A DNA stretch of 33,337 bases from Fidelibacterota bacterium (lineage in GTDB: Bacteria > Fidelibacterota > Marinisomatia > SCGC-AAA003-L08 > JACNLC01). The stretch lies in contig JAJRUW010000051.1 in the NCBI GenBank assembly GCA_024277615.1, forward strand, positions 1 through 33,337, read 5' to 3'. Positions 26,716 to 33,337 of this stretch are shown one piece after another. Positions within the stretch are counted from its first letter, which is position 1. Every line of letters begins with the position of its first letter. The notes beneath the pieces were generated by a model. The model ran no database searches. It worked only from the letters and a program-made list of their open reading frames with translations, and was not told the origin of the DNA. Made by a program: the position numbers and the translations under genes.

Positions 26716-27465
26716 ATGAAATCAACGGAAAAAATAATCATTGACGGGTATAACCTGATCCATAAGATTCCTGCACTCAGAGAATATATGAACGGGAACC
26801 CGGAACTGGCCCGAGACCAGTTACTCCTGCGGCTGTCGGACTATCGCACTCTGAGGGGCAGTAAGATTGAGTTTCGGGTTTTCTTTGACGGACAGGCTTC
26901 CGGGAACTACCGTACAAGTCAGGAGGGTATCTTAGTAACCTTTACTGCTCCTGGTGTCCAGGCCGATGAGGCCATTACACTGCTGCTGGAACGGGAGAAT
27001 TACCCCCGGGGCTGGCTGGTTGTTTCTTCAGATGATTGGGATATTGCCGGTGTGCTCAGACAACAGGGCGTACAGACCATCAGATCAGAAGAATTTGCGA
27101 ACGATATGGAGCATGTCTTATCGGGCGCTTTTAACCGGATGAAAAAGGGCGCAGAAGAGACAATCATCACCAGACCGCCTGACGAAGCCGTCATACACAT
27201 TGCAAGCAGTTGGGTTACCATTACATGTCTCTATAAATTCGCCTACCTGTATCTCAAAACAAGCGGAGATTTTACCATTATAAAAGACAGCTGGCCCGAG
27301 GGATTTAACCTCACATACAACGGCAGCAGCATCTCCATCTGTCAAATATCAGGTGAACTCGAACCCCATGATATTCTTTTTGAATTCACAGGGAATCTCA
27401 CCGTGCAAAAACTTGAACTCATCGATCACGAAGGCCGCTCCCGGCCCGTACGGCTAAAAAACTGA
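26716..27465 (+). CDS. NYN-domain (YacP/Rae1-like) protein with unknown C-terminal domain
   Basis: The N-terminal domain (about 6-142) is a NYN/PIN-like fold of the YacP type, a family that includes ribosome-associated endoribonuclease Rae1. I-I-D-G-Y-N (8-13), F-D-G (57-59), A-D-E (83-85) and S-S-D-D-W-D (104-109) supply the acidic cluster. The remaining 95 or so residues (155-249) form a separate, beta-rich region that I do not recognise. YacP proteins are normally about 170 aa, so this is an extension. The GAGG ribosome-binding motif abuts the ATG with no spacer, so initiation may be weak. It heads the aro operon: its TGA is directly followed by the aroK ATG. Confidence 0.8.
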   Translation: MKSTEKIIIDGYNLIHKIPALREYMNGNPELARDQLLLRLSDYRTLRGSKIEFRVFFDGQASGNYRTSQEGILVTFTAPGVQADEAITLLLERENYPRGWLVVSSDDWDIAGVLRQQGVQTIRSEEFANDMEHVLSGAFNRMKKGAEETIITRPPDEAVIHIASSWVTITCLYKFAYLYLKTSGDFTIIKDSWPEGFNLTYNGSSISICQISGELEPHDILFEFTGNLTVQKLELIDHEGRSRPVRLKN

Positions 27466-28020
27466 ATGCCGAAAGCGCTGATGGACAAATCAATAAAACA
27501 GAATATCTATCTCATTGGCATGATGGGCAGTTGGAAATCAACCACGGGCAAATTGCTGGCTGAGCGTCTTGAACGACAATTTGTGGATACGGATAATCTG
27601 CTGACTGAAAAAATGAAAATGAGCATTCCCCAGATTTTCAAGTACCTCGGCGAAGAGCGATTCCGCCGGGAGGAAGCCCTTTGTCTCCAGTCTGTCAGTG
27701 AGGAGAAGGACAAGGTGGTCGCTACCGGAGGTGGTATTGTCCTGACCGAAGAAAACCGCAGGCTGCTTAGAACCAGGGGTCATACTTTTTTTTTGAAGGC
27801 TTCTCCCGGAACCCTGGCCGGCCGGATTCGAAATATTGCCAACCGGCCCAAGCTTCACGGCCCGGGTGATCTGCTGGACAAACTGCGCAAACTCACAGCA
27901 GATCGGCTGGAATACTATACAGGTACCGCGGATTTTATAGTTGATACGGATGCACTGACCACGGATGAGGTGGTGGATGCCGTGCTCGAAAAATTGGAAG
28001 AAGCCCATGTCAACGCTTGA
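27466..28020 (+). CDS. aroK: Shikimate kinase with atypical P-loop
   Basis: Phosphorylates shikimate with ATP, the fifth step of the chorismate pathway. The substrate motifs are in place: F-V-D-T-D (acidic pair), F-R-R-E-E (Arg for the carboxylate), A-T-G-G-G-I-V, N-R-P-K in the lid and R-x-x-Y-Y. The P-loop reads G-M-M-G-S-W-K-S-T (18-26). Trp23 (TGG at 27532-27534) replaces the glycine normally found before the catalytic Lys. A single G-to-T change in GGG would produce it, but it may also be a lineage trait. The start could be 27466, abutting the upstream stop, or ATG 27481 (M-D-K-S-I-K). Neither has a good ribosome-binding site. It overlaps aroB by 14 nt. Confidence 0.92.
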   Translation: MPKALMDKSIKQNIYLIGMMGSWKSTTGKLLAERLERQFVDTDNLLTEKMKMSIPQIFKYLGEERFRREEALCLQSVSEEKDKVVATGGGIVLTEENRRLLRTRGHTFFLKASPGTLAGRIRNIANRPKLHGPGDLLDKLRKLTADRLEYYTGTADFIVDTDALTTDEVVDAVLEKLEEAHVNA

Positions 28021-29110
28021 AGTTCGGACCCCCGGCCATACTTATTCAATCCGCATCGAAAAAGGGTTGATGAGCGATTTAGGCAGGTTCCTGGGTCCGT
28101 TCAATCACGGACAAAAATGGGTGGTCTTTACCCATCCCGGCTTATATGAACAATTTGGCAGCGAAATCCTCACCGCCTTAGAAGACAGCGGTTTTGATAT
28201 TGCATTCATCACCATGCCGGAAGGTGAAGCCTCAAAAACCATCGCCAACGTGAACCGAATCTATGATCAGCTGCTGAAGCAAAACTGCAATCGCAGCACG
28301 ACCTTCATCGCTTTTGGCGGCGGTGTTGTAGGGGATGTGACCGGGTTTGTAGCCTCGACCTTCATGCGCGGCGTCGGCTATTTTCAGGTCCCCACCACAC
28401 TGTTATCCATGGTGGATGCTTCAGTGGGAGGAAAAACCAGCGTTAATCTCGCAAGCGGGAAAAACCTGGTGGGAACCTTCTATCAGCCCCTGGGAGTTCT
28501 GATTGATCCTGATTTTCTGCGCACACTGCCGGTGCGGGAAATTGTTTCAGGCATGGCCGAGATACTCAAATGCGGTGCCATCCGGGATAAAACCTTTTTT
28601 CGAAAAACAGTTAAAAATCTCACACATCTCATCGCTTTGATGGACCAGGCTCCGTTAATCGAAACTATCGAAGCGGCCTGCGCCATCAAAGCCCGAATCG
28701 TATCAGAAGACGAAAAAGAATCGGGCCTTCGACGCATACTCAATTTCGGGCACACAATCGGCCATGGAATCGAAACGGCGCTGTCCAAAACCGGCTTCAG
28801 ACATGGCGAGGCGGTTGCCTACGGCATGCTGGCTGCAGGTTATCTGTCCCATCGTTACGGCAAATTATCATCGGCAGAGTGGAATGAATTGCGTGAAGCC
28901 CTCTGGCAGTTACCGCTGCCTGCATTGGGACGAATAGACCCCGATAAAGTTCTTGCACATATCCGTCATGATAAAAAATACAGCCATAAGCAGTTAAATT
29001 TCGTATTACTGGAAGAACTGGGCCGGGCTGATATCAGTGCCGATATTTCACATGCTCACATCATTGAAGCATTGAACTACCTGACCAGGTCAATACATAA
29101 GGAGACTTAA
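28007..29110 (+). CDS. aroB: 3-dehydroquinate synthase
   Basis: Converts DAHP to 3-dehydroquinate, the second step of the chorismate pathway, using NAD+ and zinc or cobalt. The NAD/phosphate motif G-G-G-V-V-G-D-V-T-G-F and the block D-A-S-V-G-G-K-T are intact. So are the metal ligands in A-E-I-L-K, the L-N-F-G-H-T-I-G-H-G-I-E box and H-G-E-A-V-A-Y-G. The start is ATG 28007 (M-S-T-L-E-V), with GGAAG upstream. The longer frame from 27965 reads out of aroK coding sequence and is rejected. At 367 aa it has standard length. The gene lies between aroK and aroQ, so three chorismate-pathway steps are co-transcribed. Confidence 0.96.
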   Translation: MSTLEVRTPGHTYSIRIEKGLMSDLGRFLGPFNHGQKWVVFTHPGLYEQFGSEILTALEDSGFDIAFITMPEGEASKTIANVNRIYDQLLKQNCNRSTTFIAFGGGVVGDVTGFVASTFMRGVGYFQVPTTLLSMVDASVGGKTSVNLASGKNLVGTFYQPLGVLIDPDFLRTLPVREIVSGMAEILKCGAIRDKTFFRKTVKNLTHLIALMDQAPLIETIEAACAIKARIVSEDEKESGLRRILNFGHTIGHGIETALSKTGFRHGEAVAYGMLAAGYLSHRYGKLSSAEWNELREALWQLPLPALGRIDPDKVLAHIRHDKKYSHKQLNFVLLEELGRADISADISHAHIIEALNYLTRSIHKET

Positions 29111-29151
29111 ACCATGTTGACAATTTTGTGTCAAACCCGGAGGAATTTCTA

Positions 29152-29595
29152 ATGAATATACTCGTAATCAACGGACCTAATCTTAACCTGCTCGGTATCC
29201 GTGAACCCGACCTGTACGGGACCGACACGCTGGATGAACTCATGACCTGGCTGGAAACCAGCTCAGCCGGAACGGGGCATTCCTTTAAATTTTACCAGTC
29301 CAATCACGAAGGAGATATAATTGATGCCATTCAGGACGAACGGCAATGGGCCGACGGTATCATCATTAATCCGGCTGCTTATTCCCACTACTCCTATGCC
29401 ATACGGGATGCTCTGGCAGCAGTTACGGTACCTGCCGTAGAGGTGCACTTGACCGACATCCACGGCAGAGAAGAATTTCGACAGTTGTCTGTCATTTCCA
29501 ATGTCTGTGTCGGGCATGTTACGGGTCTGGGGAAGAACAGCTATCTCGAAGGTTTAAAACTCCTCATCCAGCATCTTAAATTACAACAGAAATAG
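29152..29595 (+). CDS. aroQ: Type II 3-dehydroquinate dehydratase
   Basis: Dehydrates 3-dehydroquinate to 3-dehydroshikimate as a dodecamer. G-P-N-L-N-L-L-G followed by R-E-P-x-x-Y-G carries the catalytic Arg/Tyr loop. S-N-H-E-G (substrate pocket), I-N-P-A-A-Y-S-H and E-V-H-L-T-D-I-H-G-R-E-E-F-R supply the remaining site residues. The common L-S-N-x-H is L-T-D-I-H here, a mild deviation. The start is ATG 29152, with GGAGGA about 7 nt upstream. The ATG at 29128 would add eight residues before the conserved N-terminus. At 147 aa it has standard length. It lies 41 nt after aroB. Confidence 0.95.
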   Translation: MNILVINGPNLNLLGIREPDLYGTDTLDELMTWLETSSAGTGHSFKFYQSNHEGDIIDAIQDERQWADGIIINPAAYSHYSYAIRDALAAVTVPAVEVHLTDIHGREEFRQLSVISNVCVGHVTGLGKNSYLEGLKLLIQHLKLQQK

Positions 29596-29740
29596 CGATG
29601 GTTGAATAGCTAAGCCCCGAACAGGCCATCTGTCCGGAGGAGGACCTGCCCGGAGAGTAATTCGGGAAGACTTGAGAAAGGTGACTGTGAATAATGAGAG
29701 TACCCCAACAGAATCCTAATCGAATAAGCGGAACTTTACT

Positions 29741-30436
29741 ATGGAAAATATTTTTTTGTCAGCGTTAACCGGTTTTTTTCTGGCAGTCATAATTGGTTTT
29801 ATCTGGTTGCGAAAATCAGGTAAAAAGAATTTAGGGCGGTCTTTAACGGTGTATTCAACACTGGAAAAATTTCGTTCTGTGGGTGAATTGGTCGTATTCA
29901 AGATCATCACCAAAGAAATTATCACTACTACCGAACACTGGTTCGGTGAAATCGGGAAAAAATACCTGCAGTGGCTGGCTTCCAACAAAAAAATCGCCAT
30001 GATCTTTCAATTTGAAATCGACTTCAAATACGATCTGCAAAGTACCGATTTTACCATTGAACTACTGGGAGAAGACCTGTACCGCTTAACACTTCCGCCC
30101 TGCCAGTATGAGTCACATATCAAAGACATTCACATTTATGATGAGCAAAAAGCCCAGATTTTACCCTGGCTTTTACCCGATCTCGTGAATCGTGTTTTCG
30201 ACGGTGGTTTTAATGAATCCACAAAAAATAACCTCATGGCTGAAGCCAAACATCAGGCAGCTCTCATGGCGGATGAATTTGTCCAGAAAGTTCAGACTGA
30301 AGTACACAATTCGGCACGGCAGACGCTTGAAGTTCTGGCAAAGGGGTTTGGAGACGCCGAGGTCCTGATTGAGTGGAAAGAAGATGCCCTGGTCAGATCA
30401 CCTGTAAAGTCCCGGGAAAAAAGTGAACTCCCCTGA
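29741..30436 (+). CDS. Membrane-anchored DUF4230-like protein
   Basis: A protein of 231 aa with one N-terminal membrane segment (about 5-23) and a soluble remainder. The layout Y-S-T-L-E-K-F-R-S-V-G-E-L-V-V-F-K, then a strand pair around A-M-I-F-Q-F-E-I-D-F-K-Y-D-L, the block Y-R-L-T-L-P-P-C and a helical C-terminus matches my memory of DUF4230 proteins, whose function is unknown. It lies 145 nt downstream of aroQ. The gap has a CCCG/CGGG hairpin (about 29649-29670), so it may be transcribed partly on its own. It converges with the U32-family gene, with 10 bp between the stops. Confidence 0.65.
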   Translation: MENIFLSALTGFFLAVIIGFIWLRKSGKKNLGRSLTVYSTLEKFRSVGELVVFKIITKEIITTTEHWFGEIGKKYLQWLASNKKIAMIFQFEIDFKYDLQSTDFTIELLGEDLYRLTLPPCQYESHIKDIHIYDEQKAQILPWLLPDLVNRVFDGGFNESTKNNLMAEAKHQAALMADEFVQKVQTEVHNSARQTLEVLAKGFGDAEVLIEWKEDALVRSPVKSREKSELP

Positions 30437-30446
30437 AGGGATATCT

Positions 30447-31817
30447 TTATTGCTCTTCGATCACCGCAGTATTGATTCCCGATTTTAGCAGCTGTTCCTG
30501 TTCCTGCGGATATAGTTTACGACGCAAAATAGCAAATGGACCCGGATCCCGCCCATAGGGAATGGCCACACGGCCTGTGCCCCCGTGTGCAACTTCCACA
30601 GGTGTGGACTTTGCATTGATGATTTCCTTAACTGTTATCTGATGAACCTCCGCAGGTGTTATGATTTCCAGCAGGGTTCCCTTTTCAAGACGGTTTTTGA
30701 GCTCAAACCAAAGCCGGCCCGTACTGCTGTCATATTCAACTTCCATCCCTACAGCTTTGTGAGTCAATTCCGTTGAGCGGGCATCGTGATAATTTTCACC
30801 ATATTCCCGGGGATTGCGCAAGTAAAAGCCGGTTGTATAGCCCCTGTTTGACAAGGCCTGCAGGTCATACAGATTCTGCATGTTGAAAGGCCGGCTGGCC
30901 CTGAGGTCATCAATTGCCTTTCGGTAAGCCCGGGTTGTGAGTGCTGCATAATATTCTGATTTCGTACGCCCTTCAATCTTAAAACTCACCACACCGGAAT
31001 CACGGATTTGATCGAGCAGTTCGATGGTGCAGAGGTCTCTGGCGTTGAAAAGATAAGTCCCGCTGTCGTCCTCCGCAACCGGGAAATGTTCACCCGACCT
31101 TTCCGGTTCTTCGACATAAAATGATTCTGCAGGATGAGAACCGTCAAACCGGCTGACTTGTTTTTTTTCTGTTTCGATCAGGCTGTCGGGCTCTGTTCCA
31201 AGCCGATACTTCCAGCGGCAGGAGTTTGTGCAGGTGCCCTGGTTGGCATCCCTGTGGTTCAGATAATTTGTGATCAGACAGCGACCCGAATAGGCAATAC
31301 AAATGGCTCCGTGAACGAAGGTCTCCAATTCCACATCGGGTACCCTAAGATGGATTTCAGCAATCTCTTTGAGCTGCAGTTCCCGGGGTAAGATGATCCG
31401 GCGTACCCCCAGGTCCCGCCAGAATTGTACGGTAGTCCAGTTGGTGGCATTGGCCTGCGTTGAAAGATGAATGGGGATATGAGGCAGTCGTTTCAGGGCA
31501 ATATTTATCAGTCCGGGATCGGCCATGATCAAGGCGTCAGGGTTCCACTCAGCCACCTTATCCAGTTCTTTAAGAAATGAATCAATTTTAAGATTGTGAG
31601 CAAAAATATTCATCGTGAGATAGACCTTTTTATTTTGCTAATGGGCATATCGTATCGCGGTACTCAGGGACTTTTTCAGAAAATCGTTTTCACGGGTGCG
31701 TAATGAAAATTTCGGTACTCCCGCATAAACCGCATCTGCGCCGTAGGCCAGGGCATATTTGAGCTTTGCAAGATTTCCCGCCGGAGATAGTAATTCAGGA
31801 ATCTGTGTACGTTTCAT
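30447..31817 (-). pseudogene. U32-family protein (YegQ/TrhP-like) interrupted by in-frame TAG
   Basis: Reading from ATG 31817 gives M-K-R-T-Q-I-P-E-L-L-S-P-A-G, the typical U32 N-terminus, then G-A-D-A-V-Y-A-G to residue 59. Codon 60 is TAG (31640-31638), after which the same frame continues Q-N-K-K-V-Y-L-T-M-N-I-F-A-H-N to the end at 30447. Together they make 456 codons, a normal length. The U32 signature is present (E-T-F-V-H-G-A-I-C-I-A-Y-S-G-R-C), as is a second Cys cluster (G-T-C-T-N-S-C). Relatives TrhP and RlhA hydroxylate RNA, although the family is named peptidase. Starting at the downstream ATG 31613 would drop the first barrel strands, so a functional short form is unlikely. The stop may be a nonsense mutation or a sequence error. 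Confidence 0.85.
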
Positions 31818-32294
31818 GATTATAATTTAAGGCTGTTGGGGTCTGCCGTGAAGAGGGCTTTTAATACTGTCGGAATCGATGAAACCAATCGGAATATTTT
31901 AGTCCGGGTTACATATTGAAACAAAAACTCCATTCAACAACCTGCTATATTTTATAGTTGTCACCACAGAAAATCTTTGAAGAATGCGTTACTGTCGCAT
32001 TATTGGGTTCACTTTTTACTTACTTCTCTATAGCTGTAAGTAAACTTTGGTCACCTGCCTTTAAGCAATTTCCGGCTGATCATTTTAGGAGTGATTTGTG
32101 GCTTTGACTTTGGTGTTTGCCATGTCCCATTCATCCGTCAGATTGGTCCTTTAGCCGGCTGATTCAGGTTTAGCGTGATGAGGGCGGTTCTTCCACCGTA
32201 TACAGAATCCTGATTTTGGGGGGAAGAGAAAAAACCTCTTCTTAATTTACTGACGGCAGTTTTCATTTTGAAGAGGGAAAGAAAGTTTAAATTT
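31818..32294. other. Intergenic region between divergent genes
   Basis: About 480 bp separate the minus-strand U32 gene from the plus-strand thioredoxin-fold gene. It is AT-rich and has no ORF that I can support. It holds one 9-bp inverted repeat (listed separately) and a GAAGAG/CTCTTC hairpin with a 7-nt A-rich loop (32223-32241), about 55 bp before the ATG at 32295. Promoters for both genes should lie here, but I cannot place them. Confidence 0.5.
32015..32044. repeat. 9-bp perfect inverted repeat in divergent intergenic region
   Basis: TTTACTTAC (32015-32023) pairs with GTAAGTAAA (32036-32044) across 12 nt. It lies between divergent genes and could be an operator for a dimeric regulator. 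No regulator gene is adjacent. Confidence 0.4.
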
Positions 32295-33337
32295 ATGCAC
32301 ACAAGATCGATATACAACCCATACATCGCAGCTCTGTTGATATTTGCTGTGAATATTGCCTTGACACAAGAATATCAGACAGGCGATTATTTCTCATCCG
32401 AAGATCAGCAAATCCCCTTTGAAATCTGCGCCAACGGTAACGGGCAGGAAACGCTCCGGCTCGCCGATTATAACTATGCACTGAACGGTGGAGAGCACTA
32501 TGTCATCTGGCTGGATATATTCGCCGCCGACTGACAAAGCTGTCAATCGGAGGCTCCGATTAGCGAACAATTATACCTCGATTTTATAGCGGACGGACTG
32601 ATCTACCTGCCTGTGGGAGTTTACTGGTCAGGCAGCATCGACTGTGCCGGCTGGTCCGACCTGGGAATTCCGGACTTTCCCACCATTCTCGACGATTCGG
32701 AAAACTGGCAGTTCCCGGATTGGTTCGGAGCTCCTTTCCCGCGGAGTGTTGTCATGGACCAGAATTTTCAGATTACCTATTCGGGCATCAATCACAATTT
32801 TGATCAGATACGTTCCGCCATCGTATCCGCCATCGTTGAAATACCCGGAAATGAAGGGCTCGAACCACAGCTTGAATTTGGAGCAAACCGGGGCATTTTC
32901 GCCGAGTCATTTCAGCAAAATGAGCAGCTTTACCCGGACATCATCGTCGGCAACGACGGACGTATCCATGTGGTCTGGACTGAGACCGTTGAAAACACAA
33001 ACGATATTTTTTACAGTTATTCCGATGACGGAGGTAATTCATTCACTCCTCCCGTGCAGCTAAATTCAGTTGGAGGAACGGTCACAGTCGCCGATGGCTC
33101 CGGTCCCCGCATTCGTATTCGCAACGAACAGTTGATGGTCGTCTGGGCCGATCACCGGAATGATGAAAACACTTCCGCCATCGTCATGGCCAATTACGGA
33201 GACAACGGAGACAACTGGATGGAAGATAGTATTATCAGTGATCAGGCCGGATCCCAGTTATTCCCCGATATTGAGATCGGACCCGATGACCGCTGGCACC
33301 TCATTTATTACAATTGGGCTTCTGACGGGAATTTTGA
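32295..33337 (+). CDS. Candidate selenoprotein: secreted thioredoxin-fold plus Asp-box (BNR-like) protein, partial
   Basis: Secreted protein reading off the right edge. A signal peptide (about 1-24) is followed by a thioredoxin-like domain. Strand V-I-W-L-D-I-F leads to A-A-D-[TGA]-Q-S-C, then helix S-E-A-P-I-S-E-Q, strand L-P-V-G-V-Y-W, and a cis-Pro-type block P-F-P-R-S-V-V-M-D. The TGA is codon 80 (32532-32534) and occupies the first Cys of CxxC, giving UxxC. The frame stays open for 267 more codons. After about residue 195 comes a propeller-like region with H-V-V-W-T, the Asp box S-D-D-G-G-N-S-F, and further V-V-W and D-I-E-I-G-P-D-D-R blocks. ATG 32295 is chosen over TTG 32268, which would add charged residues before the signal. 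Its ribosome-binding site is weak. A TGC/TGT-to-TGA mutation or sequence error is the alternative to selenocysteine. Confidence 0.7.
32532..32564 (+). promoter_or_regulatory. TGA codon with downstream SECIS-like hairpin
   Basis: After TGA (32532-32534), AATCGGA (32545-32551) pairs perfectly with TCCGATT (32555-32561) around the loop GGC. GCT (32539-32541) can pair with AGC (32562-32564) below it, leaving a 3-nt bulge GTC. The loop begins 17 nt after the TGA with G first. As I recall the bacterial SECIS model, it needs a short loop with a G in its first two positions, a stem of 4-16 bp and a distance of about 16-37 nt. This hairpin meets all of these. Confidence 0.6.

Noticed and set aside
29596-29740. 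Possible structured RNA or riboswitch between aroQ and the DUF4230-like gene
   Set aside because: Only one short CCCG/CGGG hairpin is visible, and it matches no RNA family that I recognise.
30447-31613. U32 protein starting at ATG 31613
   Set aside because: The conserved U32 N-terminus lies in frame upstream, separated only by TAG, so this ATG is an internal Met.
3732-31640. Reassignment of TAA and TAG to Gln
   Set aside because: TAA and TAG also end other genes in the window (for example TAG after yejB and TAA after the OppF-type ATPase), so the code is standard for these codons.

Overview
The window looks like the chromosome of a Gram-negative bacterium of the FCB group. A candidate such as Marinimicrobia or a related phylum fits best. 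The grounds are two SusC-style TonB-dependent receptors with an N-terminal carboxypeptidase-regulatory-like domain, an outer-membrane beta-barrel ending in Phe, a dockerin-like C-terminus built on D-V-L-D-V/I-V repeats, and secreted proteins with short signal peptides. This placement is inference. No rRNA or tRNA gene and no CRISPR array was found. No insertion sequence or phage gene was seen either.

Layout: (1) 115-1554, minus strand, a TldD-type protease. (2) 2268-9149, plus strand, a Yej-type peptide ABC importer: binding lipoprotein (interrupted by an in-frame TAA), two permeases and two separate ATPases. The first ATPase carries two hydrophobic insertions that look like membrane hairpins. 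(3) 9201-16749, minus strand, a TetR-controlled run: TetR, MMPL/RND exporter, GH114-like hydrolase with dockerin-like tail, LolA-like protein, ZIP transporter, cupin, porin-like barrel, and a decayed copy of the barrel's 3' end. Two near-identical palindromes upstream of tetR are good operator candidates. (4) 17118-23165, plus strand, tandem paralogous TonB-dependent receptors, each followed by a strong hairpin terminator. (5) 23562-26584, minus strand, an ABC-2 exporter pair and a FabL-like reductase. (6) 26716-30436, plus strand, a NYN-domain protein, aroK, aroB, aroQ and a DUF4230-like membrane protein. (7) 30447-31817, minus strand, a U32-family protein interrupted by an in-frame TAG. (8) 32295 to the window end, plus strand, a secreted thioredoxin-fold protein joined to an Asp-box/BNR-like region.

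The most interesting locus is the last one. An in-frame TGA (32532-32534) lies exactly where the first Cys of a thioredoxin CxxC motif is expected, giving U-Q-S-C. The frame then stays open for 267 codons to the window edge. A 7-bp hairpin with a GGC loop starts 10 nt after the TGA, and its geometry fits a bacterial SECIS element. I read this as a candidate new selenoprotein. The caution is that two other genes in the window carry in-frame TAA and TAG codons that cannot be explained by selenocysteine, so sequencing error or gene decay must be excluded.

The second notable locus is the peptide-importer ATPase with membrane-like insertions (6658-8139), next to a permease that also carries an extra domain of about 75 residues.
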